DNA of 64,000 nucleotides. Origin: Calothrix sp. PCC 7103. Its GTDB lineage: Bacteria > Cyanobacteriota > Cyanobacteriia > Cyanobacteriales > Nostocaceae. This document shows, piece after piece, positions 47,256-56,475 of the stretch (its first letter is position 1; each line of letters begins with the position of its first letter). The DNA lies in NCBI RefSeq assembly GCF_000331305.1, contig NZ_KB217478.1:6001646-6065645 (forward strand). Reading direction: 5' to 3'. A model generated the notes under the pieces. The model saw nothing but the letters and a program-made list of their open reading frames with translations. It had not been told where the DNA came from and did not search any database. Made by a program: the position numbers and the translations under genes.

Positions 47256-47690
47256 ATGAAAAACAAAGTCATCGCAGCTACAGTAGCTTTAAGCACATTC
47301 TTTATTGGAACATTTGCCTTTGCGAGTCCGAGTAATGCTCTACACTCCAGTCCACAAGAATCGGATGTCAATCAAGCGGGACATAGCGATAGCTTTAGCA
47401 GTTCGACAGCACAGAGAGAAAACAATTCGGGACAGGGTACTGAATATATTCAACTCATCGCTGTACTAGCTTTAAGCGGGTTAGCAATTGGAGCATTAGC
47501 CTGTGTTAGTTCGGGTAATGCTCGAAACTCCAATCAACAAGAATCTGAAGCCTATCAAGCGGGACATCGCGATGGTTATTGCGGTTTAGCAGCACGGAGA
47601 GAAAACTATCCGGGACAGGAAACTGAATATATGCTAGGTCATCAGAAGGGTTGGTCTGATGGACAAGGACAACCAAGAACGACGTTTTAG
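47256..47690 (+). CDS. secreted or membrane protein with an internal duplication
   Basis: A 144-residue protein built from two similar units. ALSTFFIGTFAFASPSNAL..QESDVNQAGHSDSF..AQRENNSGQGTEYI aligns with ALSGLAIGALACVSSGNAR..QESEAYQAGHRDGY..ARRENYPGQETEYM. The first unit's hydrophobic part is a signal peptide; the second would be a membrane segment. The QAGH-R-D-G-Y-type motif in the second unit is better kept. The function is unknown. Confidence 0.7.
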   Translation: MKNKVIAATVALSTFFIGTFAFASPSNALHSSPQESDVNQAGHSDSFSSSTAQRENNSGQGTEYIQLIAVLALSGLAIGALACVSSGNARNSNQQESEAYQAGHRDGYCGLAARRENYPGQETEYMLGHQKGWSDGQGQPRTTF

Positions 47691-48360
47691 CTTTTACTGG
47701 ACTTTAACCAGTCCTCAACCAAGAAGTTAAATTATAAATAAGCTTTGCGATTATCTAATATTTCAATTACAATAGCTGCCTGTTATAAAATGGGCGTTTT
47801 ACTTACACGTCCCAGTACGCAATGAATCGGTCGCCTGGGCTATCTTTAATTCGGGCGCCTCGTTTAATTAGCTCTAATTTTATTATTTACCAATGCAAGT
47901 GCAATAGCTCATTGGTTCGGTTAAAGAGCGAACGTTAAATGGCACCTATCCCTACAGAACAAGAAAAAGGCGCCTTCAAACAACTTCTAACGCGCTTATA
48001 TAGCATCTCTGACTTGAATACAGATACATCGTTTGAGAAATAAATGTGATTTTCGTCACAAACATTAGCAGTAGCAATTGTACGTGCTAATTTCCGAAAA
48101 AGCGGTGAACGGCTCATATGTACAGTCAGCTTTGGATTATTTTGAACAACTGTTCAATTGTATTATCAATCAGATGTTTGTATGTTTTAATGCATAGAAA
48201 CTTCATATTGTGTAGATGGCAATTTAAAAAAGAGCAATTATGCTCTCTGCGTCTCTGTGGTAAATATAAAGTGGACTGGTATGTAATTACAAAATTGGCT
48301 ATTGAGCGCATACCAATATAGAGGCTATGCTGTCATTAGTTGGAATTACTTCTGCTTTCC
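47691..48360. other. gap with possible gene debris
   Basis: No intact gene is seen. On the minus strand from 48117, the start MSRSPLFRKLARTIATANVCDENHI resembles the N-terminus of cyanobacterial flavin amine-oxidase-like proteins, but it decays after about 25 residues, so it may be a remnant. A partial family E repeat lies at 48237-48262. Confidence 0.3.
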
Positions 48361-48849
48361 ATGCAAACTAAATCGAATATTCTAATCAGAAAAATACATT
48401 TAAAAGAAGAACCACTAATTGCCGAACACTTCTATAAAATGTGGATTGATGTTGGTGTTCCTGAAGATGCAATTGAAGCAAACTGGCAAGAGATAATTCT
48501 TCAGTTTATTCAAAACGCGCGGGATAATTTGCAATATCAAGCCTTTATTGCAGAAGTTGATGGTGTTGTCGTTGGTTCTACAAGCTGTCAGTTATACGCA
48601 GGTTTATATCCAAATGCAATTAAACCTAATCATCGTAAGTTAGGTTACATCTGGGGTGTTTATGTTGAACCAGTATATCGCAGACAGGGTATAGCCAAGC
48701 AATTAACCAATACAGCAACTGATTATTTGAAGAATATTGGGTGTACAAGGGTTGTATTAAATGCTTCACCTGCGGGTAAACCTGTTTATACAAGTCTTGG
48801 TTTTGTTGAAAGCAATGCAATGCATATAGATTTAATAAATGATTCGTAG
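48361..48849 (+). CDS. GNAT-family N-acetyltransferase
   Basis: A 162-residue GNAT protein. The acetyl-CoA site is VYVEPVYRRQGIAKQLTNTA (about 99-118), preceded by VVVGSTSCQLY (about 62-72), with a final LGFVESNAMHIDL strand. The ATG at 48361 is chosen; an in-frame TTG lies 7 codons upstream. The substrate is unknown. The next gene begins 9 bases after its stop, and its Shine-Dalgarno overlaps this stop (TAGGAG), so the two are coupled. Confidence 0.85.
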   Translation: MQTKSNILIRKIHLKEEPLIAEHFYKMWIDVGVPEDAIEANWQEIILQFIQNARDNLQYQAFIAEVDGVVVGSTSCQLYAGLYPNAIKPNHRKLGYIWGVYVEPVYRRQGIAKQLTNTATDYLKNIGCTRVVLNASPAGKPVYTSLGFVESNAMHIDLINDS

Positions 48850-48858
48850 GAGATGGTT

Positions 48859-49518
48859 ATGAGTGAAAAATTAATTCCTACTCAACGCAGTCAAGTTAAA
48901 AGATTACCGCAGCGCGCTGATTACGAGCTTCAAACGATATCTAATATATTAGATGAAGGCTTGATATGTTATGTAGGTTTTGTTGTAAATAATCAACCGT
49001 TTGTAATTCCTACAGCATACGGCAGGATAAATGATAAGCTTTATATTCATGGTTCACCAGCTAGTCGAATGTTACGTTCTTTAGTCGGCGCCATCGAAGT
49101 TTGTGTTACAGTTACTCTACTTGATGGCTTAGTACTAGCGCGTTCTGCATTCCACCACTCAATGAATTATCGCTCAGTTGTAATATTTGGCAAAGCTGAA
49201 ATAGTAGGCACCGAATCTGAGAAACTAGAAGCATTACAAGCATTCACAGAGCATGTTGTACCCGGAAGATGGGACGAAGTGCGACAACCAACTCGGCAAG
49301 AGTTACAAGGTACTTTAGTATTATCATTACCAATAACCGAAGCATCAGCCAAAGTAAGAACAGGGGCGCCGAACGATGATGAAGCTGATTATAATTTACC
49401 TATATGGGCAGGTGTTTTACCATTACAGTTAGTAGCAGGTAATCCTATTGCTGATTCTCGGTTACAATCGGGTACAGTAATTCCTGCTCACGTCACAAAT
49501 TATAGTCGAGTTCGTTAA
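48859..49518 (+). CDS. pyridoxamine-5'-phosphate-oxidase-like flavin protein (NimA-related)
   Basis: A 219-residue split-barrel protein. LICYVGFVVNNQPFVIPTAYGRINDKLYIHG (about residues 34-64) is the FMN-binding core typical of the PPOX/NimA-like family, and NYRSVVIFGKAE follows at about 107. The start at 48859 is favoured over the ATG at 48853 because of Shine-Dalgarno spacing. It is paired with the GNAT gene. It meets the next gene tail to tail with a 4-base overlap. Confidence 0.85.
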   Translation: MSEKLIPTQRSQVKRLPQRADYELQTISNILDEGLICYVGFVVNNQPFVIPTAYGRINDKLYIHGSPASRMLRSLVGAIEVCVTVTLLDGLVLARSAFHHSMNYRSVVIFGKAEIVGTESEKLEALQAFTEHVVPGRWDEVRQPTRQELQGTLVLSLPITEASAKVRTGAPNDDEADYNLPIWAGVLPLQLVAGNPIADSRLQSGTVIPAHVTNYSRVR

Positions 49519-50141
49519 AACTTAACTATTCCACGTTTGACAGCAGCTACTACTGCTTGTGTTCTGTCACTAACTCCTAATTTACCTAAGATATTATTGA
49601 CGTGATACTTGACGGTACCTTCGGTAATAAATAAAGCAACTGCAATTTGGTGGTTAGTGTTGCCATTGGTAATAAGTTGAAGTACTTCTAACTCACGTTG
49701 ACTTAATTCAGGTTTTTCCATTCTTTCTTTAAGCTTAGTCGCGACAGCTTTAGAAATATACTTTTGACCACTAGCAACTGTTCTTATTGCGTAGAGAATT
49801 TCCTCTGGTTCTGTGTCTTTGAGTAAATATCCTTTGGCGCCTGCTTGTATGCCATTATAAATATCTTCGTCGCCATCGTAAGTAGTTAAAATAATAACGT
49901 TTGCGCTGTTATCAGTACAAATATTCTGAATTGCTGCGGCGCCAGAAAGTTTAGGCATTCGTAGATCCATAAGCACAACATCTGGTCGCTTTTTGCAAAA
50001 AAGTTCTTTTGCTTCCCACCCGTTACTAGCTTGTCCAACAACAGACATATCTAGCTCACGTTCAATGATTGTCACCAAACCCTGCCTTACTACCGGATGG
50101 TCATCGGCTACTATAATACGGATGAAGTTGGATTCACTCAT
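49515..50141 (-). CDS. NarL/FixJ-type response regulator
   Basis: A 208-residue regulator. The receiver domain has ADDH (about 11-14), Asp57 in VVLMDLRMPKLSG and the lysine LLKDTEPEE. The C-terminal LuxR-type helix-turn-helix is LSQRELEVLQLITNGNTNHQIAVALFITEGTVKYHV. No kinase lies beside it. Its stop overlaps the PPOX gene by 4 bases. The divergent P450 gene lies about 350 bases away and could be a target. Confidence 0.9.
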   Translation of the reverse strand: MSESNFIRIIVADDHPVVRQGLVTIIERELDMSVVGQASNGWEAKELFCKKRPDVVLMDLRMPKLSGAAAIQNICTDNSANVIILTTYDGDEDIYNGIQAGAKGYLLKDTEPEEILYAIRTVASGQKYISKAVATKLKERMEKPELSQRELEVLQLITNGNTNHQIAVALFITEGTVKYHVNNILGKLGVSDRTQAVVAAVKRGIVKF

Positions 50142-50409
50142 ACGGTATGCGATTCGTCTTAACTAATTACAACAAGCTACTAAATACCAATAGGTATCAT
50201 TCCACCGTTGTTATGCAGTTAAGCGATACTAAACCTCTGTTCCTTGTCCTAATTGACTATGATAAATTATTTCGGCATCGCTTGCTAAAGACATCTGCGT
50301 AGCAACTTGGTTAAGTGCGCTACACAAATCGTTGTTTGTTAAAAAAGGAGAGCGCAGTGCTTGAACACTTGCACAGGGTTTACAAGCGTTAATAATTTTT
50401 AGGCTAACA

Positions 50410-50427
50410 ACTTAACTTTAGTTAAGT
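50410..50427. promoter_or_regulatory. 18-base palindrome upstream of P450 gene 2
   Basis: ACTTAACTTTAGTTAAGT has 8-base arms around TT. It lies about 66 bases before the P450 start. The reverse complement of the same 18 bases lies at 53613-53630 before the related P450 gene, so this is a good operator candidate. Confidence 0.6.
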
Positions 50428-50492
50428 CTATCAGCTTGTGTTTGATGGTAAAAATATAATTTTGAGTGAAAACGATTCATTCAGTATTGAAC

Positions 50493-51908
50493 ATGACCAA
50501 AACTAATATAGAGTTGCCAAATAATTCAAAATTACCTGCTTTCGTACAAGCAATACAGTGGATTGTTGCTCCATTGTCGATGATGGAGAGCTGTGCTAAA
50601 CGCTACGGTGATATATTCACTTTGCGTGTTAGTCCAAAACGAACTCCCATCGTCTTTATTAGCAATCCTCAAGCGTTGCAAGAAATTCTAACAAGTGATT
50701 CAAATAAATATTTTTCGGCGCCTGGTGAGACAAATGTGATATTTGCAACATTGTTGGGAGAATATTCTCTGATGTCCTTGGGTGGAGTGCAGCATCAACG
50801 TCAACGTCAGTTACTTACACCACCTTTCCACGGAGAAAGGATGCTTAGTTATACGAAAGTAATTAATGACCTGACGCGAGAAGTAATGGAAGGTTTGGAA
50901 GTGGGTAAACCTTTCTCTGTCAGAGATGTAACCCAAGCAATTACCTTACGAACAATCGTGAAAGCTGTATTTGGGTTTGATGAAGGTTCGCAAGCACAAA
51001 GTTTAGAAGTATTTGTGAATGCAATTACAAATCAGCTAACTTCTCCTGCTGGTGTTGCAATGCTTTATTTTCCTGGGTTGCGAAAAGACTGGGGTGCCTG
51101 GAGTCCTTGGGGTAAGTATTTGCAATGTCGGCACGAAACCGATAAACAGCTCCACGAGCAAATAAAACAACGTCGAGAACAAGCTGATTCATCGAAGACA
51201 GATATTTTAAGTTTATTGATATCCGCAAGGGATGAAACTGGCGAACCAATGACAGACAAAGAATTACGTGATGAGTTGATGGCATTATTGATTGCAGGGC
51301 AGGAAACAACGGCTACTGCTTTAGCTTGGGCTTTATATTGGATTCACAAATTACCTGAAGTGAGAGAAAAGCTACTTATTGAAATAGCTCAGTTAAACGG
51401 CGGCAATGCTGATGTAAGCACGCTAACTAAATTGCCTTACCTCAATGCTGTTTGTTGCGAGACGTTGCGTATTTATCCAGTCGCAATGCTTACTTTTCCG
51501 CGTAGAGTCGAAAAGCCAGTAAAGCTGTGTGGTTGGGATTTAGAACCTGGCACATTATTATACGGTAGTATTTACTTGACACATCACCGTGACGATTTAT
51601 ACCCCGAACCGAAGATGTTTAAACCAGAACGTTTTTTGGAGAGACAGTTTTCTCCTTACGAGTTCCTACCCTTTGGTGGTGGAGTTAGACGATGTATAGG
51701 CGCCGCGTTTGCTTTATTGGAAATGAAGGTAGCGCTTGTGAAGATACTATCTGAGTACTCGCTCTTGTTGGTTGGTCATAATGAAGTAAAGCCCAAGCGT
51801 CGTGGTTTAGTGACGGCGCCTGCATCTCCTATAAATATGGTAGTTATCGGTAAAAGAGTAAACTCGAATATAGGCTTAAATCAAAAAGGCTCAAGCATTC
51901 TTGCCTGA
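50493..51908 (+). CDS. cytochrome P450 (CYP110-like), copy 2
   Basis: A 471-residue P450 very like the one at 53797. Signatures are LIAGQETTATALAW (I-helix), ETLRIYPVAML, and FGGGVRRCIGAAF (heme Cys). The ATG at 50493 (MTKTNIELPN) is chosen by comparison with copy 3, which starts MTKTNIKLPN; the frame is open 27 bases further with a GTG. Between copy 2 and copy 3 lie an RRM gene, an unknown gene and a thioesterase remnant. The substrate is unknown. Confidence 0.93.
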   Translation: MTKTNIELPNNSKLPAFVQAIQWIVAPLSMMESCAKRYGDIFTLRVSPKRTPIVFISNPQALQEILTSDSNKYFSAPGETNVIFATLLGEYSLMSLGGVQHQRQRQLLTPPFHGERMLSYTKVINDLTREVMEGLEVGKPFSVRDVTQAITLRTIVKAVFGFDEGSQAQSLEVFVNAITNQLTSPAGVAMLYFPGLRKDWGAWSPWGKYLQCRHETDKQLHEQIKQRREQADSSKTDILSLLISARDETGEPMTDKELRDELMALLIAGQETTATALAWALYWIHKLPEVREKLLIEIAQLNGGNADVSTLTKLPYLNAVCCETLRIYPVAMLTFPRRVEKPVKLCGWDLEPGTLLYGSIYLTHHRDDLYPEPKMFKPERFLERQFSPYEFLPFGGGVRRCIGAAFALLEMKVALVKILSEYSLLLVGHNEVKPKRRGLVTAPASPINMVVIGKRVNSNIGLNQKGSSILA

Positions 51909-52044
51909 ACCACTACGTGCATACAAATTAATTTGCTAGCTACCATGCAATTAGAAACAGAATTTCTTTATAAAAGATAAGTGTTTCTAATGCTCCTTGA
52001 GATAATCTATATGAAAACCTAGGTTGCTTGGCGAAGACTGAAAA

Positions 52045-52350
52045 TTAGTAGCGGTTGTTGCGGAAATTGTTGTTTCCACCACGATTCCCACCAAATGAAC
52101 CTCTTTCTTCTCTGGGTTTAGCCTTGTTCACTTTTAAGTCACGTCCCATCCATTCTGCCCCATCAAGCGCATCAATCGCAGCTGTTTCTTCTGCATCTGT
52201 ACCCATTTCAACAAATCCGAAGCCGCGTAAACGACCAGTTTCACGGTCTGTGGGTAGCTGAACCCGTTTAACAGTACCGTATTCCGCAAATACTGCATTT
52301 AAACTCTCTTCTGTAACATCGTAAGAAAGGTTGCCTACATAAACTGACAT
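52045..52350 (-). CDS. RNA-binding protein with RRM and glycine-rich tail
   Basis: A 101-residue protein: one RRM domain with RNP2 VYVGNL (3-8) and RNP1 RGFGFVEM (about 42-49), then a short Gly/Asn/Arg-rich tail ending NNFRNNRY. This is the Rbp family of cyanobacteria, many members of which are cold-induced. The Shine-Dalgarno GGAGA lies nine bases before the ATG. It is oriented against the P450 genes. Confidence 0.92.
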   Translation of the reverse strand: MSVYVGNLSYDVTEESLNAVFAEYGTVKRVQLPTDRETGRLRGFGFVEMGTDAEETAAIDALDGAEWMGRDLKVNKAKPREERGSFGGNRGGNNNFRNNRY

Positions 52351-52736
52351 GAGATTGTCTCCGAACTAATAAATTTATAGAGATTTAGGTTTCGGAGATT
52401 GAAGTTTGTAAATACCAAGAACAAAACCTGTCACTACTAAAAACAAACGCTGTTAACCGAATTAACCTTACACCCATTATGGCATAGCCGAGAACTTTTG
52501 TGTGGGAGTTCTAAAAATTGTTATATAAATTTATGTAAATTTATGTAAAATTTATAGCACAGTATAATTACCGTCGAGAGCCGACTTTCAGTATAACCCA
52601 TGCTGCACGACGTTGTAGAGCCTATCTCTAGAGCTTATTTCTATAGAATTAACTCTCTAGGTGTAGCTAAGATGTTATACTTACTTATATCACGGGATAT
52701 TCATTTCCTCAATGCCACGTTTTAACGTGTACATGT
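52351..52736. other. AT-rich gap with short TAAATTTATG repeats
   Basis: No gene is seen. Three TAAATTTATGTAAA-like units lie near 52529-52555, and the remainder presumably holds the rbp promoter and leader. Confidence 0.35.
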
Positions 52737-53045
52737 ATGATAGTAACTTCAAATATCATTTCTGACTTTGAAAAATTATTCAGACAAAAATTACAACTGA
52801 ATAATTGTAAACTCAAAAAGAAAAAACAAGAAAATAATTACGAGATAATTACTCCAGCTAGTGACATATTTTTAATGTCTTGGGGAGAATTTCCAGAAAT
52901 TACCTTAGTCTATCAGCCCATAGGGATACGAACACAGCAAACAGTCGTTTACGAGCAGGCAATTAGAGCACATATTAAATCGTGTGTAAGTAGTGTTAAC
53001 AAAAATTATGACTCGAACCTTGTTACTGTAGATAAAGAAAGCTAA
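52737..53045 (+). CDS. hypothetical protein
   Basis: A 102-residue protein with a lysine-rich patch (KLKKKKQ, about 26-32) and a later segment ITLVYQPIGIRTQQTVVYEQAIRAHI. There is no clear motif or membrane segment. It lies alone between the RRM gene and the thioesterase remnant. It is not recognised as a family; it may be a small orphan. Confidence 0.5.
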   Translation: MIVTSNIISDFEKLFRQKLQLNNCKLKKKKQENNYEIITPASDIFLMSWGEFPEITLVYQPIGIRTQQTVVYEQAIRAHIKSCVSSVNKNYDSNLVTVDKES

Positions 53046-53105
53046 ATTTTTTTATTTTGAGTATTTAAAATATCGGCATCGCTGAATTATTGTATGAATC
53101 AAAAT

Positions 53106-53134
53106 GTAGAGACGCGATTAAATCGCATCTCTAC
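53106..53134. other. hairpin GTAGAGACGCGATT..AATCGCATCTCTAC
   Basis: A near-perfect stem starting about 60 bases after the hypothetical gene, similar in style to the palindrome at 59464-59493. It could be a terminator or an extragenic repeat. Confidence 0.45.
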
Positions 53135-53225
53135 CAAAGCTTTTTAAATCAAATAAAATAAAATAAAATTCTCTTCATATCTGATATCAATAAAAAATAG
53201 TCAGTAAATAAGTACTATATTGCCT

Positions 53226-53253
53226 CTCTTGTGGAATGGGCTTCTAGCCCGTC
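53226..53253. repeat. diverged REP-like palindrome, family A
   Basis: CTCTTGTGGAATGGGCTTCTAGCCCGTCC lies just before the thioesterase remnant and carries the same CTCTTGTGGAATGGG flank as other copies. Confidence 0.65.
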
Positions 53254-53328
53254 CATATCGAGCTTTTACAGGGCGGGTGGGCCGAAAAGCCTACCTAACC
53301 TTCCTCATCATGTAAGGCATTGTAGCCT

Positions 53329-53590
53329 AATGCCTGAATTAAAACTTAAACATCTTCAATATTTGACTATTTGCGGTACTTGTACTTATTTACACCAACC
53401 TCCCCTGGATTGTTCTATCTCCGCCTTTGCTGGAACAGAAGATTCAACAGAAACAGATGAATTAATTCAAAGTTGGAAAGAGCAAACCAATTCTTCATTT
53501 TCGCTGTCATTACTTCCAGGCAATCACTTTTTCATCCAGACAAGTCGCCAGCTTCTTCTAGAAAAGGTTTCTGTGCTAGTAGGCGCCTAA
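53329..53590 (+). pseudogene. C-terminal remnant of a type II thioesterase
   Basis: About 86 residues are left: MPELKLKHLQYLTICGTCTY.. then PPLDCSISAFAGTEDS.., WKEQTNSSFSLSLLPGNHFF. Type II thioesterases that service NRPS/PKS lines have the matching PLDCPISAFGG and FPGDHFF-type endings. The N-terminal two-thirds, with the GHSMG serine, is absent, and upstream sequence is a repeat. It lies between two P450 genes, which hints that a larger biosynthetic cluster was once here. Confidence 0.75.
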
Positions 53591-53612
53591 CATAGTCTTT
53601 CTCTACATGACA

Positions 53613-53630
53613 ACTTAACTAAAGTTAAGT
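53613..53630. promoter_or_regulatory. 18-base palindrome upstream of P450 gene 3
   Basis: ACTTAACTAAAGTTAAGT is the exact reverse complement of the site at 50410-50427. It lies about 167 bases before the P450 start, with REP repeats between. Confidence 0.6.
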
Positions 53631-53693
53631 GTGGTACTGCAACATAAATGTCACAATATTAAAACCTATTTACTTACCCAACTAAACACTCTT

Positions 53694-53760
53694 CTTGTGG
53701 AGCGGGCATCCCTGCCCGCCCAAACATATAGGACGGGCAAGGATGCCCATCCCACAAGAG
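53694..53760. repeat. inverted pair of family A REP-like palindromes
   Basis: CTTGTGGAGCGGGCATCCCTGCC and GGGCAAGGATGCCCATCCCACAAG face each other across an 11-base spacer, together forming a larger palindrome just before the P450 gene. Confidence 0.85.
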
Positions 53761-53796
53761 TAATGGATTCCAAAAAGTATTTGATTTCATGTAAAT

Positions 53797-55206
53797 ATGA
53801 CTAAAACTAATATAAAGTTACCAAACGCTTACTCGGCGCCTGCTTTTCTACAAATGATGCAATGGATTGTAAATCCGTTGTCTATGATGTCCGAGTGTGC
53901 CAAGCGCTATGGAGATATATTTACTTTGTGCCTTGGTGAAAAATATGCCCCTGTAGTATTTGTTAGTAATCCAATTGCGTTGCAGGAAATTTTAACTGGT
54001 GATTCAACCAAGCAGTTTTCTGCCCCAGGAGAACAGAATGGTATATTTGAACCGTTGGTTGGAAAATATTCTCTAATGACTTTAAGCGGAGTACAGCATC
54101 AACGCCAACGTCAGCTACTCACACCTCCTTTTCACGGTGAAAGGATGCGTAGCTATACCCAGGTAATTAGTGATATTACAGAAGAGGTAATGGGTGAGTT
54201 ACAGGTAGGTAAGCCCTTTTCTGTGCGAGATATTACTCAAGGTATTACCCTAAGAACAATTATTAAAGCTGTGTTTGGGCTGTATGACGGTAAGCGTGCC
54301 AAAACATTGGAAGGGTTTTTGAATGCAATGGTAAATAACAGTAGTTCTCTTGGTGGCGTTATAATGCTTTACTTCCCAGCGTTGCAGAAAGATTGGGGCG
54401 CCTGGAGTCTTTGGGGTAAGCATCTGCGACGCACTGAACAAATAGATCAACTCATCTATCAAGAAATTGAGTCACGTCGTCGAGAGCAAGCAGATTTATC
54501 TAGAACAGATATTCTAAGTCTGCTTATGTCCGCTCGTGATGAAGCGGGTGAGTCAATGACCGACCAGGAATTGCGTGATGAACTGTTAACACTATTAATA
54601 GCAGGGCAGGAAACAACTGCTACTGCTTTAGCTTGGGCTTTATACTGGATACACAAATTACCTGCGGTACAAGAGAAGTTACTTAAAGAAATAGATAGTT
54701 TAGGTCAAGATATAGACGCAACTGCCATAAATAAATTATCTTATCTGAATGCGGTTTGTTGCGAAACCTTACGGATATACCCAGTAGGAATGCTTACTTT
54801 TCCAAGATTAGTAGAAACCCCTGTAAACCTGTGTGGATATGATTTAGAGCCTGGTACTATATTATATGGAAGTATTTATTTGACACATCATCGTGAGGAT
54901 TTATACCCTGAACCTCATATGTTTAAGCCAGAACGTTTTTTAGCTCGTCAATTTTCTCCCTACGAGTTTTTACCTTTTGGTGGTGGTGTCAGACGTTGTA
55001 TAGGCGCCGCTTTTGCCATGTTTGAAATGAAAGTCGCACTTATAAAGATACTTTCTGAGTATTCATTGGCTTTAACTGATAATCGTGACGTAAAAGCTGG
55101 GCGCCGTGGTCTAGTGACGGCGCCTGCATCTCCTATCAAGATGGTAGTTACAGCTAAAAGGAATAAGCCAACCAAAAGCTTTTGTCAACAATCCGTTTTG
55201 ACTTAA
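53797..55206 (+). CDS. cytochrome P450 (CYP110-like), copy 3
   Basis: A 469-residue P450 starting MTKTNIKLPN. Signatures are LIAGQETTATALAW, CCETLRIYPVGML and FGGGVRRCIGAAF with the heme cysteine. It is closely related to copy 2 throughout, so the two probably arose by duplication and may act on related substrates. It is followed after about 50 bases by a small membrane protein. Confidence 0.94.
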   Translation: MTKTNIKLPNAYSAPAFLQMMQWIVNPLSMMSECAKRYGDIFTLCLGEKYAPVVFVSNPIALQEILTGDSTKQFSAPGEQNGIFEPLVGKYSLMTLSGVQHQRQRQLLTPPFHGERMRSYTQVISDITEEVMGELQVGKPFSVRDITQGITLRTIIKAVFGLYDGKRAKTLEGFLNAMVNNSSSLGGVIMLYFPALQKDWGAWSLWGKHLRRTEQIDQLIYQEIESRRREQADLSRTDILSLLMSARDEAGESMTDQELRDELLTLLIAGQETTATALAWALYWIHKLPAVQEKLLKEIDSLGQDIDATAINKLSYLNAVCCETLRIYPVGMLTFPRLVETPVNLCGYDLEPGTILYGSIYLTHHREDLYPEPHMFKPERFLARQFSPYEFLPFGGGVRRCIGAAFAMFEMKVALIKILSEYSLALTDNRDVKAGRRGLVTAPASPIKMVVTAKRNKPTKSFCQQSVLT

Positions 55207-55258
55207 TTTGATCCCATGTAAGCAACTTGTTAGAAAAGACTCTTCTTGGAGAATAAAA

Positions 55259-55558
55259 ATGTCACAAAATGAAAATTATCAGCCTTTAGGTAGATTTATT
55301 ATTTCAAACGTTGACTTATACAGTGATAATTACTGGAGTCCTTGTATTGAAAAGCAACTTCTTGAAGAACTCAAATCACCTACTAAAATATCTGTAGAAA
55401 CAACAAAGAAAAAGTTTAAATATAAGAACACGGCAATATACCTACTAATTGCTATTCTTGCCTTATTAAGTATTGGAATGTGTATACAAGCAAACTCAAT
55501 AGCTCAGGCTTTGCGAGAAGTGGCAAGAATTTCAGCACTACAAATATATTCAAAATAA
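55259..55558 (+). CDS. small single-pass membrane protein
   Basis: A 99-residue protein with a polar N-terminus (MSQNENYQPLGRFI) and one membrane segment (TAIYLLIAILALLSIGMCI, about 61-79). The ATG at 55259 has GGAG eight bases upstream; the frame is also open from 55208. It lies directly after the P450, so it could be co-transcribed. No known family is recognised. Confidence 0.6.
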   Translation: MSQNENYQPLGRFIISNVDLYSDNYWSPCIEKQLLEELKSPTKISVETTKKKFKYKNTAIYLLIAILALLSIGMCIQANSIAQALREVARISALQIYSK

Positions 55559-55575
55559 AAATAATTAAATTATCC

Positions 55576-55744
55576 TCTTGTGGAACAGGCATCCCTGCCT
55601 GTTAAATATTCCAACCATCCCTGCCTGTTAAATATTCAACCATCCCTGCCTGTTAAATATTTCAACCATCCCTGCCTGTTAAATATTCAAACTATCCTTG
55701 CCATTTTTATATCTAGGGCGGGCAAGGATGCCCACCCCACAAGA
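55576..55744. repeat. tandem array of family A half-units
   Basis: A full half-copy (CTCTTGTGGAACAGGCATCCCTGCC) is followed by four direct copies of CATCCCTGCCTGTTAAATATTYCAAC, with an opposite-strand copy (GGGCAAGGATGCCCACCCC) at the end, so the outer ends pair. It looks like a REP element amplified in tandem. Confidence 0.85.
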
Positions 55745-56475
55745 CAGACTAGAATCTTTTTTTGAAAGTTTCTAATATAATCTAATTTAGCTGAATTAGG
55801 TTAAGTCTTGTAAAGTTTATCAAAAAAATTGGATAAATTTCATACTTCAGACCAAATAAACAATTAGAGGTTCATATGAATAAACAACTAGGAACATTAG
55901 CCTTAGAAGCAAAACAGTACCCAGTAGAGAAAGTTTGCCCAGACGTTCAGATAAATAGCTAGCTTGAGCAATAATCTGCGCTAAGTCAGATGTTTTGACT
56001 TTCATTTTTCGGAAACATTCCTTGGGAGTGCAATTATACAAGAAGCAAGTTACGTAATTCTTTAATAATACCGCTACTTAGTATCAGTAAATCACAAAGT
56101 TTTTTCAATGGCTGTACTCGTTCGCCAATATGCGTAATAGGCTCATTAACTAAAAGTCTCATGAGTTAGCTTCTCTAGAAAATTTTATGGTGACCTCAAT
56201 TCATATCAATGCTGGTGGAGGAGCAAATGAAATCTATGGCGCCAATGCTTGCTCTACGTACCCTCAAATCTAAGTTGCCGCTGGAATTAAACCAGAAGTC
56301 ATTCAGAAAGTGGCGCCACCCCCGAGTTGCCAGCAGTATCCTTGAAGGGAAGGGGGTCGGGGGATTAGGTTTCAGGTAAAGTTTGTAAACGTTAACGAGC
56401 GCTTTGGTAATCCCATTATGAGCTAAACTTATAGCATCGAATCGCGCAGCCCACCAGTAAATATATTAATTATCC
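55745..56475. other. repeat/debris region without intact genes
   Basis: Two short minus-strand frames, 56162-56037 (41 residues, RLLVNEPITHIGERVQPL) and 56041-55847 (about 64), look like fragments of one broken gene, but I cannot name it. A purine-rich GAAGGGAAGGGGGTCGGGGGATTAGG tract lies at 56343-56370. Confidence 0.35.

Noticed and set aside
47939-48043. Short plus-strand frame MAPIPTEQEKGAF...
   Set aside because: 34 residues with no ribosome site; it overlaps the possible amine-oxidase remnant on the other strand and cannot be supported.
53231-53328. N-terminal part of the frame leading into the thioesterase relic
   Set aside because: It consists of a REP copy and non-coding sequence (PSISSFYRAGGPK); only the part after the methionine at 53329 resembles a thioesterase.
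55580-55765. Frame reading through the tandem REP array
   Set aside because: It translates repeat DNA only (VKYSNHPCLLNIQ...), and nothing suggests it is a protein gene.
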